Assembly: GCF_034702125.1 (NCBI RefSeq)
Contig: NC_085867.1
Span: 49,241,898 to 49,305,897, forward strand
Length of the DNA stretch: 64,000 nt
Source of the DNA: Engraulis encrasicolus
Lineage: Eukaryota; Chordata; Actinopteri; Clupeiformes; Engraulidae
Reading direction: 5' to 3'
A program made the translations under genes and the position numbers. The notes beneath the pieces are model-generated. The model was not told the DNA's origin and ran no database searches. It saw only the letters and a list, made by a program, of their open reading frames with translations. The first letter of the stretch is position 1. Every line of letters starts with the position of its first letter. This document shows positions 1 through 10,525 of this stretch, one piece after another.

Positions 1-290
1 GGGAAGGGTCCTCGTCCTCAGCTCAGCTCCTCTCGGCTCAGTGTTGTTTATCTTCAGGCAGGCAGCAGCTGAAAAGAGCAGTCCCCACATCTGGCTGGCG
101 ATTATACTAATTTCCCCTGTGAGATCGCCATGGCGACTGTATAGAAATAGGACCCCATCATGGAAAACAATTGGCTGGAAGATAATGGAGGTGGCAGCAG
201 CAGCAGCAGCAGGAGAACGGAAACTCATGAGTGGCAACTGTTTCACCTCCTCGTGGAAAAAAATGGAAAGCCTTGAAGATGCTTTATAAT
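1..290 (+). other. Left-edge unique-looking sequence with a short ORF
   Basis: This stretch has no recognisable repeat signature. A short open frame beginning at the ATG at 160 runs about 38 codons to a TGA near 276 and includes a run of AGC triplets (194-212) coding for serine. It could be the end or an untranslated exon of a gene lying to the left, but no domain or clear splice site was found. No function is proposed. Confidence 0.2.
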
Positions 291-424
291 GGTTACTTTG
301 GCACAAGTTTCCTCTAGTTTCTTCTTTTGTCTTCTTGCTATTCTTTCTTGTTTCTGTCTCTCTTTTCTACTTCACTTCTTATTTTTTTCATCTTTAACAT
401 TGATCTTTATCCATGTGTTAAGCA

Positions 425-493
425 CTTTGAGCGTCATGCCTTGTATGATATTGTGCTATTCAAATACAGTTATTATTATTATTACTATTATTT

Positions 494-555
<62 letters not shown>

Positions 556-556
556 A
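425..556 (+). repeat. (ATT)n microsatellite ending a LINE/SINE-like 3' tail
   Basis: A run of ATT units fills 470-554. The 45 bases before it (AAGCACTTTGAGC followed by a TTGTATGATATTGTGCTATTC-like stretch) resemble the common fish retroposon tail that ends in a triplet repeat. The body upstream was not recognised. Confidence 0.6.
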
Positions 557-1017
557 GGACGCATAGGCAATTGAACCCACAAGTCTCTTATTTGTGCAAG
601 TTTTATACTAGTTTCAATTGGCCTACTATTATTTAATTATCTCTCAGAATACAAATGTGTGTGTATTTTTCTGCGTCGTTTTAGTGTATATACTAAGACT
701 TTATTTTCACTTTTCTATCATTTTTATTTAATTTTCATTTTATTACAGCTCCAATATTCGTTTCAATGTTAAGGCTTGATATTCACATGGACATGGGCGT
801 GGCTCAATGGACATCCCCCACACACCCAGTCCCCACTTGTCTATGAAGTAAAAATGCTTTACATTGTGAATTGACAACATGCTCCGTCGAGACAACCATT
901 ACTTTGTCTTTGTAACTTTTTTCAGTCAGAAGAAATGCACATTTCCTTCCTCTTGCATTCTGCCGTCGGTTTCTGAAAGGATTTGAATTTGGGCTCATAA
1001 TTGCACTGGTCTCTATT

Positions 1018-1340
1018 TTTCATTTGGCGGGCCACTTCAAATCCTCCAAGGGCCATACTATGAACACAATCCTCCAAGGGCCGTACTATGAACACAAACC
1101 AGGGTTTTCCCCTGGCACTTTAAGCCTATATTGAGGGCGGCCAGGCCACCCTTACAACAGACCCCACCTTCACTACGTCCCCTGGAACATCACTTCCTTC
1201 TATTGCAAATATAATGTCTAAGATTGCTTTACAAAATATGTCATATTTCATGTGAAACTGTATAACATTAAAATCATATCGGGGGCCGGATAAGACTACT
1301 TCAGGGGGCGTAAACGCGCCCCCGGGGCATAGGTTCCCCG
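1018..1340. mobile_element. Degraded hAT-like MITE relic (GGGGAACC family)
   Basis: The GGGCCATACTATGAACACAA-type motif appears twice, and the right side reads GGGGCCGG and GCATAGGTTCCCCGCCCC. This is the same family as the better preserved copies at 30746-30991 and 56673-57177, whose intact ends are CAGGGG...CCCCTG. The left terminus is eroded here. Confidence 0.55.
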
Positions 1341-1348
1341 CCCCCGCT

Positions 1349-1718
1349 TTAAAGGGACACTGTGCAGGAAATGGTCAAAAAAGGTACTGCAACTATATCT
1401 GATCATTGAAACTGGGCTGCCTATTGCCAAATTTGATCTTTTCATGAAAGTTTACTAAATAATATACTATTATTTTCGAGTATTATATGGTCCAAGTGGA
1501 GTCATATTTGCAGCTAAAGGCTATTTCTGGAAATTCAAAATGGCGGACCATGGAGAAGATCCCCCTTTTCATGTATGAAAAGTGCAAATTTTCCAGTCAT
1601 AATGAATACTTAGAATTTAATGGTGGTGGTAAGTATTCATGAAAAAGGTAACATTAGTGAATGGGCAGCATGAATTCTGGAAATAAACAACTAAAAATCT
1701 CACACAGTGTACCTTTAA
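1349..1718. mobile_element. TTAA-flanked MITE (AGGGACACTGTG ends)
   Basis: TTAA occurs at 1349-1352 and again at 1715-1718. The ends between them are inverted (AGGGACACTGTG on the left, complement of CACAGTGTACCT on the right). A TTAA target duplication is typical of Kolobok and piggyBac transposases; the sequence does not decide which one. No coding capacity is seen. Confidence 0.7.
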
Positions 1719-1734
1719 AGTCCAGCTGGAGAGG

Positions 1735-1934
1735 AGTTCAAAGACCAGGGATCCATTCTGCACCCCCCCAACCCCCCAACCCCCCCATCCCCACACGCAA
1801 CAAATCCAAATTTATACGCTACCTATGATTATTTAAAAACAAAAAAAGGGACAAATTTCTTATATACTTTTCTTATACGCATCACAGTGGGTTTACATAC
1901 AGTGTTGAATCTCGCCCTCAAACCCGTGCCTGCA
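1735..1934. other. Spacer left of the DIRS element
   Basis: C-rich and A-rich low-complexity DNA with no gene, hairpin or repeat family recognised. It ends GTGCCTGCA directly before the DIRS terminus. Confidence 0.4.
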
Positions 1935-2106
1935 GTTCCCTATCGCAGTGGACTGCGATCTAACACATGGGACGTGACGTATGCACGGATCCAATCGAAG
2001 CACTTTCTACTCACGCCGAATGGCTGAGAGGCTGTCAGTCATCCCCTGGGCCCGCCCTTAGGGCATAAATAGCTGGGTATGACGCAGCCTCGGCCTCTTT
2101 CAATAC
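1935..2106 (+). repeat. DIRS left inverted terminal repeat
   Basis: From GTTCCCTATCGCAG to TCTTTCAATAC this stretch is the reverse complement of the right repeat over about 140 bases (7575-7723). The outermost 35-40 bases differ from the right end and are instead complementary to the first half of the internal complementary region. A TATA-like CATAAATAG lies at 2064-2072 and may drive element transcription. Confidence 0.9.
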
Positions 2107-2403
2107 TTCGATAGAAGTGATCCGTCAAGCAACTACAACTTTATCTCAGATTCGAGTTTTCAACCGTGTGCTTCAACTCTTTCAAGCCGGTGAGTGGATT
2201 TTCTCTGGTCACAGGCTTTGGGTGCCACGAGTTGATTTTTGTTTCTTGTATTTGGCTATTAGCTTCTAGCTTGCAAGTTTGCTACTTCTGTTAGCTCTAC
2301 TTGCTAGTGGTTGCTACATTAGCTAACTGGAGCATTCACTCGGTAGTTTTCTTTAGAATTCGGACCGATTGTGAGTGTTAACTGTTTCTCTGGTGTGTCT
2401 AGG

Positions 2404-4002
2404 ATGTCGAGGCTGCTGTACCCGGAGTGCCCGCACAGCAGGGACAAAGGGGACCGGCACCGATTTTGCATTGTCTGTCTCGGCAGAGAGCACGCCGAGG
2501 CAGCGCTGTCGGGCGGTTCTACCTGCGAATTCTGTGCTGAACTGACACTCGCTAAAATCACTAAGCGCTCGGCTTACTGGACTCGCAGAGAGGCGAGAGA
2601 AGCTGCTGCCCAGGCTGAGGAGATTCCCACAGCCGAAGGCAGCACTGATCACGATATGGAGGGGCATGACTGTCGCGAGCCCGCCACAGCCAACCCCGCT
2701 CCCACCTTGCCATCTGGCGGGAGTTCACGCCACGAGGCAGCAGGGGAGCTAGCTGCACCAGCCCCACATGCAAGAGTGAGGTCGCACCACGAGGCGGTGG
2801 AGTTACCGCGTGGCTTCCACGACCAGCCCCTGCCAGAGCTGGTATTTGGGCAGGAGTCGGAGGAACAGCCAGAGGACTTCAGTGATGCAGAGGGGTATTA
2901 TGGTGAATATGAGGAGGAGGTGGTCGAAGAGTCCCGGGCATCCTCTCCCCCGGTAGGTTCGAGGACACTGGGTCTGCAGCTGCACGAGGTGGCTACCAGG
3001 GCAGCTAGCAAACTCGGCCTCCCTCTCCCCACCCCCCCCAGCACAGAGATGTCGTTGCTGGATGGGGAATACTACGCCGGGCCCCAAACACCGGCGCCCT
3101 GCCCAATCCCGTTTTTTCCAGAAGTGCACAGGGAGCTAGTCAAGACCTGGAGCAACCCCTATTCGGCCCGTGCCCCAGTCCCAGGCTTTGCTGCCTACAT
3201 GCATATGGACCAGGCCAAGGAGTGTGGATATCTCTCCTTCCCACCGGTGGAGGATACGGTGGCGAGTTACTTGTCGCCCTCTTCACCTGCATTGCGCCTG
3301 GGCCGCAAACCTCTCCTGCCGTCTCCAGTGGCCAGACTCCAGGCCACTCTCGCTGAAAAGTCCTACCTGGCGGCTGGACAAGCAGCATGCTCCATCAACA
3401 CAGCGGCGTTGCTGCAGAGGTATCAGGCCAAGCTACTCACGGAGCTGTCTAATACGCTGGATGCTGAGAGTGAGTTGGTGGTGGAACTGCGCAGGGCGAC
3501 TGACCTGTCTCTCCGCCTCACGCGCTGTTCATCTCAGGCAGTGGGCCGTGCTATGGGGGCGGCAGTAGCAACACAGCGTTCTCTGTGGCTGTCCCTGGCA
3601 CAGCTGTCGGAACGGGAGAAGGCCCCACTCCTAGATGCCCCGGTGAGTGCTGAAGGAGTGTTTGGTGATGCTGTGGGTACAATGACTGCTAAATTTGAGG
3701 TGGAGCAGAAAAGCCGGGAGGCTTTCATGGCCTGGATGCCACGCAGCAGAGGTGAACCCCGGGGCCCCCCGGGTGGACCAGCTCCAGCTCCTGGCATGAA
3801 GCGGGGGAGTGGATCCCGTTCTCCAGCTCTTCCAGCTAAGATGCCGGCAAGGAGAGGATGGCAGCGACACCCGTTTAGGCCGCCGCCCCAGCCTCAGCCA
3901 CAGGACCCACAGCCAGCACCCCAGCAGCAGCAGCAGAGAGCGCCGTTCGTCCCGCGCCAGACTACTGCCCGCCGTGGTGGTGCGAACAGGACGCGGACCT
4001 GA
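2404..4002 (+). CDS. DIRS Gag-like ORF1 protein
   Basis: Open frame of about 530 codons. The first ATG in frame is at 2371, but the ATG at 2404 (MSRLLYPECPH) fits better with the conserved Cys/His-rich start of DIRS Gag. The N-terminus shows a metal-binding-like array (CPH, FCIVCLG, H, then CEFC). Residues 60-190 are acidic and low-complexity. The central third (about 230-450) is helical-looking and probably the assembly domain. The C-terminus is basic and rich in proline and glutamine (PQPQPQ, QQQQQ, then RRGG), suited to nucleic-acid binding. Gag would package the element RNA in the cytoplasm. The frame is uninterrupted. The assignment rests on position and the Cys/His start, since Gag is poorly conserved in these elements. 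Confidence 0.8.
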   Translation: MSRLLYPECPHSRDKGDRHRFCIVCLGREHAEAALSGGSTCEFCAELTLAKITKRSAYWTRREAREAAAQAEEIPTAEGSTDHDMEGHDCREPATANPAPTLPSGGSSRHEAAGELAAPAPHARVRSHHEAVELPRGFHDQPLPELVFGQESEEQPEDFSDAEGYYGEYEEEVVEESRASSPPVGSRTLGLQLHEVATRAASKLGLPLPTPPSTEMSLLDGEYYAGPQTPAPCPIPFFPEVHRELVKTWSNPYSARAPVPGFAAYMHMDQAKECGYLSFPPVEDTVASYLSPSSPALRLGRKPLLPSPVARLQATLAEKSYLAAGQAACSINTAALLQRYQAKLLTELSNTLDAESELVVELRRATDLSLRLTRCSSQAVGRAMGAAVATQRSLWLSLAQLSEREKAPLLDAPVSAEGVFGDAVGTMTAKFEVEQKSREAFMAWMPRSRGEPRGPPGGPAPAPGMKRGSGSRSPALPAKMPARRGWQRHPFRPPPQPQPQDPQPAPQQQQQRAPFVPRQTTARRGGANRTRT

Positions 4003-4277
4003 GGATCACGTCCTGAAGAGAGGGGGGGGGGAGGAGTTTTCCCCTCAGCGAAAAAGGACTGCCCGTTGCTCACATGCACCGCTCATGTCAAGCACGTTGT
4101 GCCAGTTTCCACAAGCACTACACACACAAACAGAAAATGTTTTGTCCCCCTCTCTGCATCCAATATTAAAACAGCATTCTCTCACCCATGTTTACCTAAA
4201 CAGTGTGACAAGCTGCCCTCAGAGCTTGACCCCCTCCTTAGACGGTGCGGGAATAAAGCCGAATATAGACAAATTGA

Positions 4278-6257
4278 CCATGAGCGGGGAAAACCCCGAC
4301 CAATTGAGTCTAGATCAAAGATTAAAAGGTTTGGCGATGAGCGGGAGCGTCCCCGACCAATTAAAAGACTCCATGCCATGCCTAGAGGCATGCGTGGAAA
4401 ACTGGCACAAATGCGCACAGGCATCACCCTGGGTTTTGAAGACTGTCTCAGTGGGCTACACAATTCAGTTTGCTCGCCCCCCACCAAAATTCAGCGGGGT
4501 GATTCAAACAATAGTTCCGGAGGGTCAGGTCCCTTTCCTACAGGAGGAAATAGACTCCTTGTTGTTGAAAAAGGCAATAGAGATGGTGCCACAAGGGGAA
4601 GAAAACGCAGGCTTTTACAGCCGGTATTTTCTTGTCCCGAAAAAAGGCGGGGGATTTCGGCCAATCTTAGATTTAAGGAGGCTGAACAAATCACTCATGA
4701 AAAGAAAATTCAGGATGCTGACCAACCGCCAGCTCCTTCAATTTGTGAAACCAAACGACTGGTTTGTAACCATAGACCTGAAGGATGCATATTTTCACAT
4801 AAGGGTGGTGCCAAGGCATCGGAAATTTCTCAGATTTGCATTCAGAGGGAAAGCATATCAGTTTTCGCGTCTCCCATTCGGTCTAGCCCTATCCCCTTTT
4901 TCTGTTCACAAAGTGTCTGGAAGTGGCAGTCGCACCATTGCGCCAGCAGGGGGTGCGCTTGTTCAACTTTCTAGACGACTGCCTTCTTTGCTGCCACTCG
5001 CAAGAGTTAGCTGCACAGCAGGCCAGTCTTGTGCAGGCACACCTAGGCCAGTTGGGATTTGTGATAAACAGGAAGAAGTGTGTTCTCAAACCAAGTCAGA
5101 CTTCACAGTTCCTAGGCATGACACTGAATTCTGTGACTATGACAGCTCACCTCTCTCAGGAGAGAGCAGCCGCAATCAAGACCTGTGTGGCCCAATTCAG
5201 AATAGGCCAATGGGTGTCATCTCACCTTTGCCAGAGGCTGCTGGGAATGATGGCAGCAGCAGCAGTCTCCCTGCCAATGGGGCTACTGCGCATGCGGCCT
5301 TTTCAAATGTGGTACCTGTCTCTGAAGCTCAACCCCTCCAAAGACAAATACCGCAAAATAGTAGTGAATTCAAAGTGCAGGAAGGCCCTCACAATATGGA
5401 GATCCTCCCAATTTCTCAGTGCGGGAGCGTCTCTAGGCATAGTGACGCACCGAGTGGTGATTACGACCGACGCGTCTACAACTGGTTGGGGGGCAGTCTG
5501 CAACGGGAGATCGGTGAACGGTCGTTGGTCTGCAGCCCAGGCCAAAGCTCATATAAATGTGTTGGAGCTGCAGACAGTGTTTCTAGCCCTACGGTATTTT
5601 TTGTCAGTGGTGAAAGGCCATCATGTTCTGGTGAGGACCGACAACACCACGGCCATGGCATACATAAATCGCCAGGGGGGCGTGCGCTCCCTGGCCTTAC
5701 ACCGGTTGGCGAACAGTTTACTGCTATGGGCAGCAGATCACTTGTTGTCTCTCAGAGCAGTTCATATTCCAGGTCACCTCAACTGTGGAGCGGACCTACT
5801 CTCAAGGGGCAACCCGCAGGCAGCAGACTGGCGCCTCCATCCTCTGGTGGTCGATCAGGTATGGCGGCGGTTCTACAAAGCCGAAGTGGACCTGTTTGCC
5901 ACGAGACAGAACACACACTGTCAGCTTTGGTTCTCTCTGGGGGGAGACGACCCACCTCTGGGGGTGGACGCACTGGCACACCCGTGGCCGGGCGGACGTC
6001 TTTATGCATTTCCTCCAGTGCCTCTAATTCCTCAGGTGCTGAGCAGAGTCATGGAGGAGAGGAGAGAACTGTTGTTAATAGCCCCCCTGTGGCCGAACCG
6101 GCCATGGGTCGCAGAGTTGAACAGGATGTCAGTACAGCCGCCGTGGGAGCTGCCCTCACGGAGGGACCTGCTGTCACAGGCGGGAGGATCCATATGGCAC
6201 CCCCGGCCGGAGCTGTGGCAGCTCAGGGCCTGGCACCTGAAAGGGGAAGGCTGTTAG
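4278..6257 (+). pseudogene. DIRS reverse transcriptase-RNase H polyprotein, frame-broken
   Basis: The N-terminal half of the RT lies in the frame of the recombinase: PGFYSRYFLVPKK-like fingers, FVTIDLKDAYFHI (motif A with its aspartate) and LPFGLALSP (motif B). From about 4900 homology continues one frame over, with FLDDCLL as the catalytic motif C and the thumb (LGMTLNS). RNase H follows (VVITTDAST, VLELQTVFLALRYF, RTDNTTAMAYIN), then the DIRS-typical downstream region ending in LKGEGC at 6257. A small indel around 4890-4920, next to a run of T, therefore seems to break a polyprotein that is normally continuous. The enzyme copies element RNA into DNA and removes the template. Confidence 0.9.
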
Positions 6258-7279
6258 CATCAGGACTATCTGAGTCAGTAGTCAATACTATTCAGAGTGC
6301 TAGGGCTCCATCAACTCGCTCTCTCTATACGCTGAAATGGCGTTTATTCGAGCAGTGGTGTATCTCACGGGGTCATGACCCCATCAACTGTGCTGTAGGT
6401 GTCATATTAGATTTTTTGCAGCACATGTTTGATGATGGTAAGGCTGCCTCTACACTAAAGGTGTATGTGGCAGCTATCTCTGCTTGTCATGTGGGCATAG
6501 GTGGTGCAACACCTGGTAACCACCCTCTGGTGTCACGATTTATGGCTGGGGTGAGACGGCTCAGGGCCCCTCACAAACAGCTGGTGCCCTCATGGGATCT
6601 GTTAGTAGTGTTACGTGCTCTTACTGGGCCTCCCTTTGAGCCCCTGAGTGAGGTGGACATGAAGCTTGTTTCCCTAAAGACGGCTTTCTTGCTGGCCCTG
6701 GTGTCAGCAAAACGCATAGGTGATATTCAAGCTCTCTCAGTGAGCTCGACTTGTATGCAGTTCTCCGGAGCAGGTGATAAGGTCATTATGCGTCCAAATG
6801 CCGCATACACGCCCAAGGTAGTATCTACTCCCTTCCGTAATCAAGTCATTGAGTTAGTCAGTTTCTCACCTCCTCCCTTTGCATCAGCAGAGGAGGAGCA
6901 GTTGAACAAACTGTGCCCGGTGCGTGCTCTGCGTTGCTATGTGGAGCGCACCAGGTCTCTCAGGCAGTCTGATCAGTTATTTGTGTGTTTTGGCACTCAG
7001 GCTAAGGGTAGGCCACTGTCAAAACCAAGCCTATCACGCTGGATAGTGGAAACCATTGAGCTGGCTTACAGCAGCCAGTCTCTGGAAGCTCCAGAGGGAC
7101 TGCGCGCTCATTCGACTCGAGGAGTCTCTTCTTCTTGGGCCCTGCTGAAGGGTGTCTCCATAGAAGAGATATGCAGAGCAGCCAGTTGGAATTCTCATCA
7201 CACATTCATTCGTTATTACATGTTAGATGTGAGTGAGCCTAGTTTTCTGCAGGGGGTTCTGGGAGCAGTGAACCTGTGA
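6205..7279 (+). CDS. DIRS tyrosine recombinase (YR)
   Basis: The frame stays open to the TGA at 7277-7279. The recombinase region begins around LAPERGRLLASGLSESVV and ends GVLGAVNL, about 345 residues; its true start is uncertain because the frame is also open upstream, where it overlaps the RNase H region. A SAM-like core-binding part (STRSLYTLKWRLFEQWC, then TLKVYVAAISACH) precedes the catalytic part. The R-H-R-Y residues can be placed: Arg in ALVSAKRIGDIQAL, His and Arg in LRAHSTRGVSSSW, and the nucleophile Tyr in HTFIRYYMLDV. All four are present. The enzyme integrates the circular DNA form. Overlap of RT/RNase H and YR frames is normal for DIRS elements. Confidence 0.93.
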
Positions 7280-7443
7280 TTACCCAGATTTACAACCCTT
7301 TTTGGAAGTGTAACAAATGCATAACATGTTGGTCTCTAATGTGCTTAATCACCACATATTATCCCTGCATTTACCCCTGTTAATAATAAGCCCATAAGGT
7401 GGGTGCTTAGGCCTCCACTGTAATTCACGCGTGATGGGATACG

Positions 7444-7535
7444 GTCCCATGTGTTAGATCGCAGTCCACTGCGATAGGGAACGTCTGGGTCATAACTATG
7501 ACCACGGTTCCCTTAGCAGGGACCAGATCTAACAC
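7444..7535 (+). repeat. DIRS internal complementary region
   Basis: 7444-7483 is the reverse complement of the left extremity (1935-1973), and 7481-7535 is the reverse complement of the right extremity (7715-7770). It therefore represents the joined ends of a circular intermediate, a hallmark of DIRS elements. Confidence 0.9.
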
Positions 7536-7574
7536 TGCGTTGCGATTACAGTGCCTTGCTGGGCATAATGCTCA

Positions 7575-7770
7575 GTATTGAAAGAGGCCGAGGCTGCGTC
7601 ATACCCAGCTATTTATGCCCTAAGGGCGGGCCCAGGGGATGACTGACAGCCTCTCAGCCATTCGGCGTGAGTAGAAAGTGCTTCGATTGGATCCGTGCAT
7701 ACGTCACGTCCCATGTGTTAGATCTGGTCCCTGCTAAGGGAACCGTGGTCATAGTTATGACCCAGACGTT
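7575..7770 (-). repeat. DIRS right inverted terminal repeat
   Basis: Inverse of 1935-2106 over its inner 140 bases, with a private outer end (TGGTCCCTGCTAAGGGAACC to CCCAGACGTT) that matches the internal complementary region. Confidence 0.9.
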
Positions 7771-8687
7771 CACCTAGGGAGCGCTGTCGAGACAGCAGAG
7801 GTCATAAGGCTGGCGCTAATAACTGACAATTGTGCTCGCTGTCTGCTGAAACTTGACAATATCACTGTAAGTTCTGTGAAACCAATGTGGATTTCAATGA
7901 AATGTACAATAACATGGGAGTTATGTCCTTCTGATTTCCTACAGCTTTGGCATTTATGAGTCAGGCTCCGCTAGCATCTTGCTAACAAAATTGCTTTACG
8001 GCCGTCGTGATCACAGCAATGCAGCCGGCCGACCAATCCAAACGCAGTGTGTGAAGCCACTCGTGACGTCATATTGACAATAAAGACGTATTTTACAAAG
8101 ATCCAGCAAGTTTAAACATTCAAACTAACTGCTGTTTGAAAGGATAATCTATCCTGCCTTTTGGAAAAATAAAATGAAACGATGATACCAATTCTCTCCC
8201 AAAGCAATGGCAGCATCGTGGTTGAGCTCCATGGGACCACATTCATTTCAACAGCCTCTGCGCTCCTTGGCGCTCCTCTGCGCTGTCTGGATGGCGCCAC
8301 TTAGTGGACAGTACCACCCGGAAAAAGTAGCGAGATTGCTCTCTCGTACTACCCATAAACACTCTCTGTACGCTTGCAGGACCGTAATCAGACAATACCG
8401 AGGTCAAAGAGGTCAAATACTGGGTGCTGTACTGCATGCTGTGTACATTTAGAACGTTTCAAACACTGAAGTAAAACTCTTCAGTTTGTTTTCATAAAAC
8501 ACTGCCTTGAGGATAAATGGGGGTGTCGTATACAGACTGAATTTATCGTTGTTGATCATATATCGATTTTCATCATACAGTAGAAACTTTACATTACTGA
8601 AAAAAATACAGAGGACATGGCCTCTGTGTCCTCAATGGTTGTTACGGCCATGCACGCTTGCTTAACAATCAAAAGAGGACTTAAGAG
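7771..8687. other. Gene-poor spacer
   Basis: No exon, RNA gene or repeat family recognised. Short frames around 8112-8452 have no domain and no support. Confidence 0.35.
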
Positions 8688-8891
8688 GTTTAAACAGTGG
8701 TGTAGTCTACGTAGAACACGGGTATACGGAGTATACCCACTTCTAAATTTCAGGGATTTCAGTATACCCACTTAAAATTGATTGATCCATTGTTTTGAAT
8801 AGCACAAATATATACAGTATACCCACTTCAAGAAATGCTCAAATATACAGTATACCCACCATAAAAAAGTAGACTACACCACTGTTTAAAA
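8688..8891. mobile_element. Small hAT-like MITE with internal AGTATACCCACTT repeats
   Basis: The ends AGTGGTGTAGTCTAC (8696) and GTAGACTACACCACT (to 8883) are perfect inverted repeats. They are flanked by GTTTAAAC and GTTTAAAA, an 8-bp duplication with one mismatch. Inside, AGTATACCCACTT-like units recur four times. Confidence 0.75.
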
Positions 8892-9045
8892 TGTATTAAT
8901 TTGAATTCTGCAACAGTGTTAATCCTTCATCCTGGTGAGATGACAGCCTCAGGGGGCAGGATAAACAGCGACGTGAATAGCTCCTGTAATGTCCTGGAGG
9001 GACTCAGGGTGGAAATAGGCAGGGGAGCTGTGTTTACCTGAGCTG

Positions 9046-9164
<119 letters not shown>

Positions 9165-9387
9165 GGAAAAAGAGCACTAGAGTTAGGGTACCTGTGCACA
9201 GGTGTGTAGGTCGGTGATGCGTGTGTCTGATGATACCTGGCAGCAGGTAGGTTGACTGAAGCAGGTGCCTTGAGCAGGTGCCCAGAGAGGACGAGGCGTG
9301 CTGCTGCTGCTGCATTAGTGGCAGCCGGTGAGTTTGGGATCGCCTAATCAATGCTTTCCATTTCATCAGAAGAGATGGGTGGAATAA

Positions 9388-10085
9388 GGCAGTGGTGGTT
9401 CCCAACCTTTTTGACATCCCACATTTCTGCAAAACAAACCAACAAAAAACAAGCAAAAAAACAAACAAACATGGCAAGCTTACTATGCTATTACACCCCA
9501 CCTATAGATATTCATTTAAGTCTAAGATTGTACTTGGTGTTGCAGTCTATAACATAATAACTAGTTAATATTCAATCAGTGATCTTAATATTCTTTTTTA
9601 CACACCTATACATTTCAGGCGACCCCCGAATGAGGTTATCCTTCCTTCATCATTTAAGATTTTTATTGGCCTCGTCTATTATCCACATAACTCTTATTCA
9701 AAATGTCTACATTTGACCACATGCATACATTGGCTGTCTTTCTAGACATACTAAAGCTAGACCAGTGACATTCAAAGTTGGGGCCGGGGACCCCGGGGGG
9801 TCGGAAAGGAACAGTATTACAAAACAAAATGGCCACATGTGTGCCATAGTCAACACTGCTATATTTATTAGTTGTAGTTGCATGGATTCATGGATGCACG
9901 AATCGACTTATGAAAGGAGGTGCGCTGAAATCTACTGGTATATGGAGGTCCTTGTAATGATACCTTACAGTGCGCAATATAGCATTATACTGTGTGTATA
10001 TATAGTAGTATATTGATATGATACCTTTTATTGCCCTAGCCATATACAGGCACAAACATAGAGATCAGAATTTACATTAGAGCAT
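9388..10085. other. Relics of hAT-type repeats, otherwise featureless
   Basis: CAGTGGTGGTTCCCAACCTTTTT at 9391 resembles the start of a hAT-type non-autonomous element, and a GGGGCCGGGGACCCCGGGG-like stretch at 9780 looks like another. Partner termini were not found. TTTATT at about 10027 and 10085 would read AATAAA on the minus strand and are candidate polyadenylation signals for aggf1. Confidence 0.35.
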
Positions 10086-10229
10086 TTATTTGAAAAAATA
10101 ATAATAGTAATAAAAAAGATTCAGTACATACACACTGCTCTGTACATATGCAACACTCGAAATTCTCTTTTTTCACTTTTTTGTTCGGCCTCATTTAAGA
10201 GGCTACATCACACCGCAGTTCCACATCAG

Positions 10230-10525
10230 AAGCAGATTCTCCATGTCAGAAGCAGTTTCTCCATGTCAGAACCAGAAGCAGTTTCTCCATGTCAGAACCA
10301 GAAGCAGTTTCTTCATGTCAGAACCAGAAGCAGTTTCTCCATGTCAGAACCAGAAGCAGTTTCTTCATGTCAGAACCAGAAGCAGTTTCTCCATGTCGGA
10401 ACCAGAAGCAATTTCTCCATGTCAGAACCAGAAGCGGTTTCTCCATGTCAGAACCAGAAGCGGTTTCTCCATGTCAGAAGCAGAAGCAATTTCTCCATCT
10501 CAGAAGCAGTTTCTCCAGGTCAGAA
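10230..10525 (+). repeat. 26-bp minisatellite (GTCAGAACCAGAAGCAGTTT core)
   Basis: About 11 copies of a 26-bp unit ending CTCCAT, with point variants (TTCAT, GCGG, AGCAA). Because 26 is not a multiple of 3, all three plus-strand frames stay open through the array; these frames are artefacts of the repeat. It lies in the presumed 3' UTR or downstream flank of aggf1. Confidence 0.95.

Larger units (their letters stand above)
1935..7770 (+). mobile_element. DIRS-type tyrosine-recombinase retrotransposon, nearly complete
   Basis: The 5.84-kb element has every structural mark of DIRS-1-like elements. It has inverted terminal repeats (left 1935-2106, right 7575-7770) and three coding regions in the order gag, RT-RNase H, tyrosine recombinase. 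An internal complementary region (7444-7535) is complementary to both outer extremities, as expected if a circular intermediate is templated across the joined ends. No target-site duplication is visible, as expected for recombinase-mediated insertion; the shared GTT at both edges may mark the crossover. DIRS elements copy through RNA and integrate a DNA circle with a tyrosine recombinase instead of a DDE integrase. The gag and recombinase frames are open, while the RT is frame-broken near 4890-4920, so this copy is probably young but defective. Confidence 0.95.

Noticed and set aside
289..636. Open frames rich in isoleucine or tyrosine over the ATT array
   Set aside because: They exist only because (ATT)n has no stop codon in two frames; there is no domain.
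3809..4277. Coding start of the RT frame at 3809
   Set aside because: The stretch overlaps the basic end of gag in another frame and has no RT similarity until about 4400; an ATG near 4278 is a more likely beginning.
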